A stretch of 64,000 nt of DNA from Paenibacillus contaminans. GTDB taxonomy: Bacteria; Bacillota; Bacilli; Paenibacillales; NBRC-103111. Position numbers and translations under genes: made by a program. The notes beneath the pieces are model-generated. The model did not search any database, was not told the DNA's origin, and worked only from the letters and a program-made list of their open reading frames with translations. The stretch is taken from positions 186,001-250,000 of the forward strand of contig NZ_QMFB01000003.1 in the NCBI RefSeq assembly GCF_003285015.1, in the 5' to 3' direction. Of the stretch, positions 16,759 to 25,822 are shown piece by piece; the first letter of the stretch is position 1; the number at the start of each line of letters is the position of its first letter.

Positions 16759-18312
16759 CTAATCAATCAGCTCGTAGCGGGGCAGCCGCGATAGAGGGGT
16801 TGCCGTTTCGAATACGCACGGCCCTTCCACGATATTGCCGTCATCCCCGCGCCATGTACCGGGCGGCAGGGCGATACTGCGGCTGGCCGCACCCTTCGTC
16901 AGTACGGGGGCTACCAGCGTGCGGCAGCCGAGCATAAACTGATCGCGCACATGTTCATAGCCTCCCTCCGGAAATACGTAAGCCATATGACGAATGATCG
17001 GTTCGCCGGTTTCGGCTGCATGACGAGCAAGCGCCATTATTTCTTCCCCGTATTCCGCATGCAAACGGGCCGCTTCCACGTTTAGCTCCAGATGCTCCTT
17101 ATCGAGCACACGCCAAGGCGCCGCGGAAAATTGCATCATCGGAAACAATGCCGAGCATTGGGCGTAACGGACGAACAGTTCTTGATCGAGCTCGACATGC
17201 TTTCGGACCGTAAAATCTTCGTTTAACACATCGCCGACTTGACCGCCGCCGATCATGTCGGGACATGTAAAAGCGTAGCCCAAAAGGCCTTGCGCCAATC
17301 CGTTCGGAATAAGCGAAGCGAGCCCGTCGTTTCCCCAACTGTGGCTTTTGTCGCTTAAACGCTGCACGAGCGGCTTTCCCGCACTCTTCCAGCAAGCGCG
17401 GAACTCGTTGAACGGATAATCGAGGCCGACCTTCGCCCATGCCTCGCAATGCCCGTTCGGATGCCGCGGCTCGGCGCTCTTATCCGAGAGCCTGTAAAAC
17501 TCCGGATCGCCGGCATCGAATTTGAAGCCGTCGATGCCGTACCGGTCCATTAACGTATGCAGTTGTCCGTTATACCATTCGACGGCGTCCGGATTCGTGC
17601 AATCCAGCACGGCACTAAAGCCGTTCCACCACTGGCGGATCGCGGTCTTACCCGTTTCGTCGCGCAGCAGGCAGCCCCTTTTCTCCAAATACCGGAAGCT
17701 TGCGCTGTCCGGGCTTACGAACGGGCATGTCCAGAGCATGACTTTAAAGCCGAGCTCGTGCAGTTTGTCGGTCATCGCCCGCGGATCGGGAAACCTCTCG
17801 GAATGAAAGGTCCAATTGCCGTAATCCTGCATCCAGTTGTCGTCGATCATAATAACCCCGGGCGGCATACCGTTCGCCAATACGCTTTCCGCGTAGGCGA
17901 TCGTTTTGTCCTGCGTCGGTTCATAGGTCATTTCAATCCATGTATTGTACTGCGGAGCCGTAAAAAAAAGCGCCTCCGGACACCGTCCGTCCGCCGGGAA
18001 ATACCGATTGGCGGCATGACGGAACGCTTCCGCCAAATTGCTCTTGCTTTCGTCAACATGAAGCTCGCCTTCAGCCTCTTGTATAATCAGCTTGCCCGGC
18101 GTTATCCGAAAACCGAACGTATCTTCCGACCAAACCGCCCTTCCCCTGCTCGACAGCAGCAGAGGCGACCCCTGATTTCCGAGCAAGCTCGCATGCATAT
18201 CCCGCTCCGCTTCCATCCCGCCGCCAAAAGGCATCTTCACGCCGTCAGGCACGATACCGCCCCACCAATATTCCCCCGGGAGCAGCTCGAGCTCCAAGCT
18301 TTTCCGTTCCAT
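16759..18312 (-). CDS. Glycoside hydrolase family 31 alpha-glycosidase
   Basis: A 517-aa cytoplasmic enzyme of the GH31 clan. The catalytic nucleophile is the Asp of GFKFDAGD, and WGND after KSHS gives the probable acid/base. GVIMIDDNWM and FKVMLWTCPF mark the barrel. It is shorter than the 650-800 residues of most alpha-xylosidases and lacks a signal peptide, so it probably acts on imported oligosaccharides. The start follows AAGGAGAG. It is divergent from an AraC regulator, and phased repeats in the shared 117-base region suggest control by it. Substrate (glucoside, galactoside or xyloside) is not determinable by eye. Confidence 0.88.
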   Translation of the reverse strand: MERKSLELELLPGEYWWGGIVPDGVKMPFGGGMEAERDMHASLLGNQGSPLLLSSRGRAVWSEDTFGFRITPGKLIIQEAEGELHVDESKSNLAEAFRHAANRYFPADGRCPEALFFTAPQYNTWIEMTYEPTQDKTIAYAESVLANGMPPGVIMIDDNWMQDYGNWTFHSERFPDPRAMTDKLHELGFKVMLWTCPFVSPDSASFRYLEKRGCLLRDETGKTAIRQWWNGFSAVLDCTNPDAVEWYNGQLHTLMDRYGIDGFKFDAGDPEFYRLSDKSAEPRHPNGHCEAWAKVGLDYPFNEFRACWKSAGKPLVQRLSDKSHSWGNDGLASLIPNGLAQGLLGYAFTCPDMIGGGQVGDVLNEDFTVRKHVELDQELFVRYAQCSALFPMMQFSAAPWRVLDKEHLELNVEAARLHAEYGEEIMALARHAAETGEPIIRHMAYVFPEGGYEHVRDQFMLGCRTLVAPVLTKGAASRSIALPPGTWRGDDGNIVEGPCVFETATPLSRLPRYELID

Positions 18313-18391
18313 CCAATCTCTCCTTCGCTAACGCAAGTGATTTCACAATACGATCAGCTTACGGTACAATCAACTCAACCGTCTAGCGGCG

Positions 18392-18423
18392 ATATTGCTC
18401 AATAGTTAAACAATATTGCTCAA
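18392..18423 (+). promoter_or_regulatory. Paired AraC-type direct repeats
   Basis: ATATTGCTCAA at 18392-18402 recurs identically at 18413-18423, 21 bases apart, in the region between the GH31 gene and the AraC gene. This is the usual geometry for an AraC-family activator binding two half-sites on one helix face. Confidence 0.65.
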
Positions 18424-18429
18424 CTAGAA

Positions 18430-19356
18430 GTGAAAGCCATTCCAAACCACAATCGAACGGGGGCTGGGAAAGCATTGGCTGTCCAACCGATTAATAATAA
18501 TAAACCGCCCATGCTCGGCGACGATTATCCATTCAATTTTTTTCAGCCGGAATGCGACGGCAAAGTTTTGTTTCACCCGCATTGGCATGAAAGGCATATG
18601 GAGATCATTATGATGGCGGAAGGGCAGGCTGAATTTCATATCGGTGGACGATCGTACGATGCCGTGCCCGGCGATATTTATTTCATGCCCGAAGGTCAAA
18701 TCCACGGCGGTTATTTAAAGAAAACAATACCTAGCTATTACACGATCTTGTTCGATCGCTCCGCGTTAGCGGGAACTAGCTCGAACATTCGATCATACGA
18801 ACCGCTGCTTGGGGGAGAGCTTGCTCTTCCTGACCGTATACGTCCGGACGACCCTCATTACCATGCGCTGGCGGAAACGATCCGTACGACGATCGGCGAA
18901 TTCATACACCAAAAGCAAGGCTATGAAATGGCTGTCCGCTCTTTATTGCACGTCCTCCTCATCCGTCTGGCACGCGCTTACGCTGCAGAAGACGGAATCC
19001 TCCGCGACAGCCAAGCGGATAGGCGTCATGCCGAGCAGCTCAAGCATGTCATGATGCACGTCGACAATCATTATATGGACAAAATTTCGGTACAGGAAGC
19101 GGCGAAGCTCGCCAACATGAGCGTTCATCATTTTTGCCGGACGTTCAAAAAAACGGCGGGCCGGACGTTTACCGAGTTTCTGAACTCGTACCGAATCAAT
19201 AAAGCGGCGGAACTGATCGTCCAAACGGATTTGCAGATCACCCGCATCGCCGAGCAAGTCGGCTTCGGCACGATCAACTATTTTGACGAGATGTTCAAAA
19301 AGTTTACAGGCCAGTCTCCTACTCAATTTCGCAAAAATAAAGGCAAACGACAATGA
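18430..19356 (+). CDS. AraC-family transcriptional regulator with cupin sensor
   Basis: A 308-aa regulator. An N-terminal cupin domain (FHPHWHERHMEIIMMAEG ... VPGDIYFMPEGQIHGG) binds a sugar-like ligand, and two C-terminal helix-turn-helix units follow (ISVQEAAKLANMSVHHFCRTFKK and ITRIAEQVGFGTINYFDEMFKK). It is divergent from GH31. The start is doubtful: GTG at 18430 lies only six bases after the direct repeat at 18413-18423 and has no good ribosome site, so TTG 15 codons later or ATG at 18511 may be the real start. A local activator role is inferred. Confidence 0.85.
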   Translation: MKAIPNHNRTGAGKALAVQPINNNKPPMLGDDYPFNFFQPECDGKVLFHPHWHERHMEIIMMAEGQAEFHIGGRSYDAVPGDIYFMPEGQIHGGYLKKTIPSYYTILFDRSALAGTSSNIRSYEPLLGGELALPDRIRPDDPHYHALAETIRTTIGEFIHQKQGYEMAVRSLLHVLLIRLARAYAAEDGILRDSQADRRHAEQLKHVMMHVDNHYMDKISVQEAAKLANMSVHHFCRTFKKTAGRTFTEFLNSYRINKAAELIVQTDLQITRIAEQVGFGTINYFDEMFKKFTGQSPTQFRKNKGKRQ

Positions 19357-19468
19357 TCCGACAAGAAAAAGTCATCCTTGTTACCTGCCCGCATCCGCAT
19401 GACTTCGATACAATGGATGTTGAGCGAAATCAGCTTGCCTATAATCGTCCAAGCGGAGGTATTTCAAA

Positions 19469-21427
19469 TTGGCTTTTCATAAATCGGATTCTGCCGTATT
19501 GACCAAAGAATGGCTGTGCGAGATCGAAGCCGCGCCCGCCGATATTTCGATCGCCGTCGAAGGGACTCGGCTGCGGATCGATGCGGTCGATGTGCTGCCT
19601 GAAAACGGCGGCAGCCGCATCGTTCTGCTCACGGCCTCTTATCCGGGCTCCACTTACGATGCTGCGGCCGCCGCAGCTGCCGCAGTAATCGTGGACCGCT
19701 GCAGCCAAGTACTCGCCGCCGTCCGTCCTGCGGAAAGCATCGCCGTCCCCGCAGGCGGCTATGCGCTGCTGGCCTTCGGCTGCACGGACGAAGAAGCCGC
19801 GCGTTTCGCCGCGCGTTTCGCCGCGCGTTTCAAACAGGGCGACGCCGTCAAGCTGCGCCTGAACGGCGATATCGCCGCCGCGCGGGAGCTGGCGGCGGCA
19901 TGCGGCGTACAGCCGGCGCTGCTGCTGGACAGCGGGATGCTCGAAACCGCCTTGGAGCCGTCGTTCTCGCTGCGGGGACGGGTCGTCCGCCGCAGCCAGG
20001 AACGGGCGTACAGCTTGAGCGTAAACGGCTCCGCCGTACCGGTCGGGTCTGACGGCTCGTTCGTCTGCGACGTTCCGCTGCGAGCAGGCGGCAACTCCGT
20101 CGAGGCGGCGCTTATGGAGAACGGCGCTGTCCGCGATGCCGCCGTGTCGTTCGTCTTTTACAAGCAACCGGCGAATAGCGCCGCTTCGGCATCCGCGGCT
20201 GAGGCGAGCGGCCGCGAGGTTTTTCTATGGGTGGAGCAAGGGCATAATATGCTCTCTTTTCAAAGCGGACAGGCGGTCCAAACTATGCTGGAGAAAGCGA
20301 AGTCGGCAGGCATTACGTCGATCGTATTCGACGTGAAAGGCGTGGAGGGTTTCGCCGCTTACCGGAAAAACGGGCTGACAGGCAGACCGTATGTGAGCGA
20401 AATGACGTCGCCCGACCGTCAAGGCGCCAATCCCGAACAGGATCTTCTCGAGTTGTTCGTGCGGCATGGGCATACTTCGGGCTTGCGGGTTTACGCAGCG
20501 CTTAACGTATTCGCCGAAGGCTCGTTTTACCGCAATCAATTTGCGCTTCCGGAGAGCAGACTTCAAGCATGGGAGCAACGCGTATACCGACCGGAAGACG
20601 GCGGCGGGCTCCTGCTGCAGCGGAATGCCGCTTATGCCCGAAACGGCAGAGCGACCGTGCAATTCGTCAACCCGGCGAATGAAGAAGTACGCGATTTCGA
20701 GCTTCGCGGCATCCGCGAAATCATCGAAGGTTACGATGTCGACGGCATCGTGCTCGATCGCTGCCGGTACGATAACGAATTTTCAGACTTCGGCGGCGAA
20801 ACGAAAGCGGCCTTCGAACGTTACTTGGCTGCGCGCGGCAAACGGCTGACATCGTGGCCGCATGATGTATTCGCCTATGACGGGAGAGGAACACGAATCG
20901 AAGGACCGCTTTTCGCCGAATGGTGGGCATTCCGCGCCCATGTGATCGAATCCTTCGTCGCGGAAACACGCAGGCTGATTGACCTTCACAACGAGCAGCG
21001 GAGCACAAATGTTCGCTTGGCCGCATACGTAGGTTCCTGGTACGAGCTGCATTACCGTTACGGCGTCAACTGGGCGAGCCCCAATACCGACTATGATGAC
21101 CGGCTCGGCTTCCCTGAAGATTTCCTGTATACGGATGAATATGCGGCAGCCGGGTATACGGACAGCCTGGATTTTCTGATGATCGGCACGTATCAGAAAA
21201 CCGTCCGCGACGTCGAACGGTATATAGCGTTAGCCAAGCTCATGACGAACGGCGAGCTGCCCGTTTATGCCGGCGTAGCGATCGCCGCGCTGCAAGACCC
21301 GGCGCTGCGCCGCCGCATCATGAACAGCTGCCGCACCAAATCCGACGGCCTCATGCTGTTCGACCATTGTCATATTCGCGATTGGAGCGCCGTTGCGGAA
21401 GATTTGACCGAGTCCGGCAACCCTTAA
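19469..21427 (+). CDS. Putative glycoside hydrolase, GHL10/DUF4015-type barrel
   Basis: A 652-aa protein. The first 230 residues are Ala-rich with beta-sandwich-like repeats; the C-terminal 400 residues form a predicted TIM barrel (ITSIVFDVKGVEG, LRVYAALNVFAEGSFYR, IIEGYDVDGIVLDRCRYDNEFSDF, WWAFRAHVIESFV), resembling YngK/YddW hypothetical glycosyl hydrolases. The acidic GIVLDRCRYDNEF is the best catalytic candidate. No signal peptide is visible. The start is TTG at 19469, eight bases after GCGGAGG. An exact in-frame 12-base unit is repeated three times near 19800-19830, giving RFAARFAARF. It follows the AraC gene on the same strand by 112 bases. Confidence 0.75.
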   Translation: MAFHKSDSAVLTKEWLCEIEAAPADISIAVEGTRLRIDAVDVLPENGGSRIVLLTASYPGSTYDAAAAAAAAVIVDRCSQVLAAVRPAESIAVPAGGYALLAFGCTDEEAARFAARFAARFKQGDAVKLRLNGDIAAARELAAACGVQPALLLDSGMLETALEPSFSLRGRVVRRSQERAYSLSVNGSAVPVGSDGSFVCDVPLRAGGNSVEAALMENGAVRDAAVSFVFYKQPANSAASASAAEASGREVFLWVEQGHNMLSFQSGQAVQTMLEKAKSAGITSIVFDVKGVEGFAAYRKNGLTGRPYVSEMTSPDRQGANPEQDLLELFVRHGHTSGLRVYAALNVFAEGSFYRNQFALPESRLQAWEQRVYRPEDGGGLLLQRNAAYARNGRATVQFVNPANEEVRDFELRGIREIIEGYDVDGIVLDRCRYDNEFSDFGGETKAAFERYLAARGKRLTSWPHDVFAYDGRGTRIEGPLFAEWWAFRAHVIESFVAETRRLIDLHNEQRSTNVRLAAYVGSWYELHYRYGVNWASPNTDYDDRLGFPEDFLYTDEYAAAGYTDSLDFLMIGTYQKTVRDVERYIALAKLMTNGELPVYAGVAIAALQDPALRRRIMNSCRTKSDGLMLFDHCHIRDWSAVAEDLTESGNP

Positions 21428-21522
21428 GCTTTATCGAGACGTCAAATAATCCCTCAACATCCCAATAAGAGACTTCCCGGAAGGCTAGAGCGGGACAGAC
21501 AGACCGGTCCTGAAATAGAAAC

Positions 21523-21570
21523 AAATACGCTTCCAAAACCACTCCATGTGGGATGGAAGCGTATTTATTT
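21523..21570. terminator. Bidirectional terminator
   Basis: AAATACGCTTCCA (21523-21535) pairs with TGGAAGCGTATTT (21554-21566), with T-rich and A-rich flanks, serving the converging GHL10 and ceramidase-like genes. Confidence 0.8.
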
Positions 21571-21605
21571 GTCATCGATTCAGTCCCCTCGCGGAAACGC
21601 GCTTC

Positions 21606-23102
21606 CTACAGCTGCGAGCTCTGCTCGCCTGCCTCCTCCCATAACGACCGCATCATGCGAACGGTATGCTCGACTAGCTGCTGTCCGCCTTCCGCTCCGA
21701 CCGGATTGCTGGCGGGAACCGAGCCGTACCCGCCGGCCCTTACGGAACGCGGACTTGGAAGATAGGTGCCGCCGCCTGCAAGCTGAACAAGAAACGTTTG
21801 AACGGCTCTGCTTCGAACCTTGATCTGTATGCCGTAATCCAAATAACATTCGAACGGGTTTGTCGCGAATGCAATATCGCCCAGCCTCAAAACATGCAGC
21901 TCGGCCGGAATAACCGGGTTCCGCTTCATCTGTTCACAGCGTCTAACGACATGCTTGTGCCAGTTCATGCGTCGGTATGCGCTCGTAACCGGAACATACC
22001 AACGAGGGGTTTCGCGCAGCTCGGGCCGTTCCTCGAGCTTCCGTTTTTCCTTCTCATATTCCTCCCGGCATTGCTCCGCATCGCGTATAGCGGAACGGAG
22101 ATCGTCCTCCGTCAGACGGTTTGCCTCCAAATATACGATTTCCGCATCGTGTCTCAACACCAGAGCCCAGTCGATTTCCTTAGCGATAAACGGCAATATT
22201 CTTTCCACCGCATCGGCAATCCGAATGCCTATTTCTTCCCGCGCGCTTTTTCCCCGAAGCTTCAGCATGCGCTCATTTGCTTCACGCTCATACATAAGAT
22301 GAGACGTTAACTCGCCTGCGGCACTGCACTGCGGCAAAATGAACAGTTGCCCGCCGAACCGGCGGCGAAGCTCCGCCCGCGTCTCGCACCACCAATCCGC
22401 ACTGATCGCAAATAAACTCTCAGTCTCCTGCGAAGGGCACGGCACATTTACAAGGAGTCCCGTTAAAGCTTCTGCAGAATCATAAACGGCTACAACATTT
22501 ACGCTATGATCTTCATAACCTTCAAAATGGCGGAATCGATCGCTGATCTCGGCATTTAAGCCGTACATCGTCGCTTTATCGTCGTCGTTCACCCAGCGCC
22601 GATTTCTGCCTACCACGGCATAGTCCATACCGTATGCGATGCCGCCTTCTTTCCGGCTGTTCCATGCTTGAAGCACGGCTTCGCCGATCCGTTCGACCGC
22701 GAAGCTCACATACATGTCAACGCTCATGACATCCAGCTCTACTCCCAAGCCTAACCCGCTGCCCGTACTTTCCTCCCGCTCCATGTTCCCGGGGCCCGTG
22801 TGCGTGTGAGTTGCGTTTAAAATCACCTTCCGGGGATCCGGACCGTCCTTGGAATCGTTCAGTCGCTTCCGGACGGAATCCCGCAGCTTATCGGAAATAT
22901 AGACAAGATCGCAGCTTACAAAAACAATATGCTCCCGTCCCGATTGCAGAACCAATGCGGTTACGGTCAACGGATCCATTACTTCTTCGGACATGCGGAC
23001 ATGGAATTGGCCTTCGACGGCTATAGGCAGTTCAGGCGTTATATCGGCCTGCGCCCAACCGAAACGCAGCCCGCGGTCGGTATGCGGCAAATGTGCGGTC
23101 AT
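21606..23102 (-). CDS. Neutral-ceramidase-like N-acyl amidohydrolase family protein
   Basis: A 498-aa protein whose N-terminus FGWAQADITPELPIAVEGQF and following LTVTALVLQSG, CDLVYIS and NATHTHTGPG resemble the N-terminal domain of neutral/alkaline non-lysosomal ceramidases; THTHTGPG supplies likely zinc ligands and LPQCSAAGELTSH matches the second metal region. No signal peptide is found, so activity is cytoplasmic and a sphingolipid substrate is doubtful. The start follows GGAGGAG. It sits 36 bases downstream of a PhyH dioxygenase gene, and the two form an operon divergent from an AraC gene. Confidence 0.75.
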   Translation of the reverse strand: MTAHLPHTDRGLRFGWAQADITPELPIAVEGQFHVRMSEEVMDPLTVTALVLQSGREHIVFVSCDLVYISDKLRDSVRKRLNDSKDGPDPRKVILNATHTHTGPGNMEREESTGSGLGLGVELDVMSVDMYVSFAVERIGEAVLQAWNSRKEGGIAYGMDYAVVGRNRRWVNDDDKATMYGLNAEISDRFRHFEGYEDHSVNVVAVYDSAEALTGLLVNVPCPSQETESLFAISADWWCETRAELRRRFGGQLFILPQCSAAGELTSHLMYEREANERMLKLRGKSAREEIGIRIADAVERILPFIAKEIDWALVLRHDAEIVYLEANRLTEDDLRSAIRDAEQCREEYEKEKRKLEERPELRETPRWYVPVTSAYRRMNWHKHVVRRCEQMKRNPVIPAELHVLRLGDIAFATNPFECYLDYGIQIKVRSRAVQTFLVQLAGGGTYLPSPRSVRAGGYGSVPASNPVGAEGGQQLVEHTVRMMRSLWEEAGEQSSQL

Positions 23103-23138
23103 GTTTGGCTCCTCCGTTTCACGAATACGAATCGATCG

Positions 23139-24011
23139 TTACCGAACCGATCTCCAAGCCGTATCGATGCCGATATACCCTTCGACCAAATGTTTACTTT
23201 CCGGAGGGCAAGACTCGATAAATCTTCGGGACGAATCGGGCAAAGGCCAGACAGGACCCGTTTCGTAGCTGCTTGGACGAAAGCTCATGCCGCAGCTTAG
23301 TCTAGGCTCGGTCCCTTGATGCACGTTTACCCCGTGATAAGTCCGTTCGGCAAAAATGACGAGGTCCCCCGGCTCCGTAATAACCGGCATCATGCCGGGC
23401 ACATCCATGTCGATGTATGGCTTCGGCTCCGTGCCTTTGCGGTAAAATGACTTGCGCCCTTCCGTAAACTCGAAGCCTTCCGGCGCCTCCCAATCTTCCG
23501 TATGCGAGTCCGGTATTATCGCCAGCCCGCCGTTAAACGGATTGCTGCCCGTCAAATAAAACCATAAAGAGGTAGCGCCTGTGTTGTTGAGTACCGCATT
23601 GGCGCCGTAAGGATGCTCAAGACGATCCCAATCCGTATGCCAGGCATGCACCCCGGAATTCGCAGCGGCGCCGCCCGCTCCCGGCTTCTTGTATATGGCC
23701 GCGCTTCGATTCACCGTCAAAGCTTCTCCATAGTGGATAAAATTCGCAATCCGCATAAACGGTTCGTAAGCCAGCAGCTCGGCCATAACCGGGCTTTTCT
23801 CGATAAATGCGATATCCGTTACGGAAAGCACCGAATCATTCGCAAACTGGGGGCCCAAATAGTTGCGGACATCTTCTTTGAGCCGCTCTACATGCTCCCC
23901 GGTCAATAATTGTTTAACGATCGCAAATCCATGGCGTTCTTTGCAATCCCGAATGTCCTGAAGGCTTTCTTGGTCGAACTCGTAAATATAAGGCAGCGTT
24001 TTTGGCACCAT
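23139..24011 (-). CDS. Phytanoyl-CoA dioxygenase (PhyH) family oxygenase
   Basis: A 290-aa Fe(II)/2-oxoglutarate-dependent oxygenase. The metal triad appears as HTD in VHAWHTDWDRLEH and the distal His in ERTYHGVNVH; the 2-oxoglutarate-binding Arg is in PRLSCGMSF. Bacterial PhyH proteins hydroxylate diverse small molecules, so the substrate is unknown. The start follows GAGGAG. Together with the ceramidase-like gene it forms an AraC-linked two-gene unit within a region rich in sugar hydrolases, which suggests oxidation then hydrolysis of one compound, an inference only. Confidence 0.85.
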   Translation of the reverse strand: MVPKTLPYIYEFDQESLQDIRDCKERHGFAIVKQLLTGEHVERLKEDVRNYLGPQFANDSVLSVTDIAFIEKSPVMAELLAYEPFMRIANFIHYGEALTVNRSAAIYKKPGAGGAAANSGVHAWHTDWDRLEHPYGANAVLNNTGATSLWFYLTGSNPFNGGLAIIPDSHTEDWEAPEGFEFTEGRKSFYRKGTEPKPYIDMDVPGMMPVITEPGDLVIFAERTYHGVNVHQGTEPRLSCGMSFRPSSYETGPVWPLPDSSRRFIESCPPESKHLVEGYIGIDTAWRSVR

Positions 24012-24108
24012 ATCGAAAATCTCCTCTTCCCTTTATATTTTTGTGCTACAATGATAGCGCTCATGCAGCTCGATAAGAACCGTGCGCACATACTGTTGGA
24101 GGTGTGCT

Positions 24109-24957
24109 ATGCTCGAATTGCCGAATGAAACCAGATCGATGTGGTATCATAGACCGACCCATTTGGAAAAATTATGGGGCATCTGGCCCACCAGCACAGG
24201 GCTGACGATTGCCAAACCGGCATACCGGATGGCTTCGCCGGCCGTATTGGGATACGGGCTCGTTTACGTAGACGGCGGGGCCGTGCATTTTATCGATAGT
24301 AAGGGCAACGAACATCTTTTGCGCAAAAACACGATGTTCTGCCTCATTCCGAGCGTTATGCATCAATACTATTATGCGGAATCCGAACAGCCTCCCCGGA
24401 TGTACTGGATCACGTTTAACGGCAAGCAGTCGCTGCAAATGCTCAACCGTATCGGCTTTTCGGAGGAAAATCCGTATATAACGGGATGGGATGAAGCTCG
24501 TCTGCAGCCGTATTGGGACTCCATGGAGAACGTTTTCGCATCCGAAGAAAATACCGATCGGCTGAGCTTCGTGCTGCTGCTCATCCGATGGTTTGACGAG
24601 CTTCTCCTCCAAGCGCGTCAGCGGGGATACGAGAATGCCCCGAGCACCTCCTTGCTGCAGAGCAGCATCGAATTTATGAATACCCATTTTACCGGCGGCA
24701 TCCGCATCCAGGATGTAGCCCGGCATGCCGGAATGACCCGCTCCCACTACACCAGAATGTTTACCGAACGAATGGGCTACTCTCCGAAAACGTATTTGCA
24801 GCGTCTGCGAATGGAGAAAGCGATGCAATACCTGAAAGAAACGACATTTACGCTGACGGAAATCGCGCTTGCCATTTCGTATCCCGATGCGTATTCGTTC
24901 AGCCGGGCCTTCAGCCAATACTACGGCTTCCCTCCCTCCCGGACCCGGGAACTTTGA
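24109..24957 (+). CDS. AraC-family transcriptional regulator
   Basis: A 282-aa regulator with an N-terminal cupin-like sensor (YGLVYVDGGAVHFIDSKGNEH... FCLIPSVMHQYYY) and C-terminal double helix-turn-helix (IRIQDVARHAGMTRSHYTRMFTE, LTEIALAISYPDAYSFSRAFSQYYG). ATG at 24109 follows TTGGAGGTG; a longer frame from 24082 is not needed. It is divergent from the PhyH/ceramidase-like operon and probably activates it. The effector is unknown. Confidence 0.88.
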   Translation: MLELPNETRSMWYHRPTHLEKLWGIWPTSTGLTIAKPAYRMASPAVLGYGLVYVDGGAVHFIDSKGNEHLLRKNTMFCLIPSVMHQYYYAESEQPPRMYWITFNGKQSLQMLNRIGFSEENPYITGWDEARLQPYWDSMENVFASEENTDRLSFVLLLIRWFDELLLQARQRGYENAPSTSLLQSSIEFMNTHFTGGIRIQDVARHAGMTRSHYTRMFTERMGYSPKTYLQRLRMEKAMQYLKETTFTLTEIALAISYPDAYSFSRAFSQYYGFPPSRTREL

Positions 24958-25081
24958 ACGAGCGGCCTCGTCATCGATTACATTCATCTTAGCAGAGGCA
25001 GGATCGGGGCAAAATGGGATAATGTTTCGAAATTGGGATGGCATTTTGTGCGGTCGTAAAAATATTGCGAGGTGTTTAGCG

Positions 25082-25681
25082 ATGATCATATGGGTGAACG
25101 GCGCCTTCGGCTCCGGCAAAACGCAAACCGCCTATGAATTGAACCGGCGCATCCCCCGCTCCTACGTATTCGATCCGGAGAATGCCGGCTATTACATAAG
25201 AAAAAACATTCCGAGAGAAGCGTCGACGGAGGACGATTTTCAACATTATCCGATGTGGCGCGAGATAAACTACGTGATGCTGACGCATATTTGCAGCAGC
25301 TACGAAGGAACCGTCATCGTGCCGATGACCGTCGTAAACCCGCAATATTTCGACGAGCTTGTCGGCCGTCTTCGGCGCGACGGGAGGACGGTCAATCATT
25401 TTGCCTTATGCGCGTCCATGGAGATGCTGCTCAAACGGCTGCGGAGCAGAGGGGAGGGAAGCGGCTCATGGGCCGCCCGGCAGATCGACCGCTGTTTGTC
25501 GGGCTTGTCCGACGACGTCTTCAGACGGCATCTCGATACCGAGAACATGTCGGTCGCGGACGTCGCAGAAACGATCGCCGGCCTGTCGAATATCGGGCTC
25601 GGTCCTCCAACTAAAGGAAAGCTGCTGCAAAAAATCGAGCGTATCAAAACGCAAATCAAACATATCCGCTTTTTTCAGTAA
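25082..25681 (+). CDS. tmrB: TmrB-like ATP-binding protein (tunicamycin resistance type)
   Basis: A 199-aa P-loop protein with GAFGSGKT at residues 7-14. The sequence follows Bacillus TmrB along its length: IIWVNGAFGSGKTQTAYEL, YPMWREINY, VIVPMTVVNPQYF and SWAARQIDRCLSGL. TmrB binds ATP and membranes and confers tunicamycin resistance. ATG at 25082 follows GCGAGGTG; the longer overlapping frame from 24869 shadows the AraC gene. It is transcribed after the AraC gene but separated by 124 bases. Resistance activity itself is not shown by the sequence. Confidence 0.88.
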   Translation: MIIWVNGAFGSGKTQTAYELNRRIPRSYVFDPENAGYYIRKNIPREASTEDDFQHYPMWREINYVMLTHICSSYEGTVIVPMTVVNPQYFDELVGRLRRDGRTVNHFALCASMEMLLKRLRSRGEGSGSWAARQIDRCLSGLSDDVFRRHLDTENMSVADVAETIAGLSNIGLGPPTKGKLLQKIERIKTQIKHIRFFQ

Positions 25682-25792
25682 GCTCGCGAAGATCCCTCAA
25701 ATCAACAAAACCCGCAGTATACGCGGGATCTAAGCGAACTCATTTCTTGTATCCGGCATCTGTTTCCCCCCGTCCGGAGAGCCGAAGCGTTA

Positions 25793-25822
25793 ATTGACCG
25801 GTCAATATAATTTCATTATAGT
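25793..25822 (+). promoter_or_regulatory. Promoter with 14-base palindrome before the hybrid kinase
   Basis: TTGACC (25794-25799) and TATAGT (25817-25822) are 17 bases apart. The -35 lies inside the perfect palindrome ATTGACCGGTCAAT (25793-25806), a TetR-type site by appearance. The -10 ends immediately before the start codons, leaving little or no leader. Confidence 0.6.
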
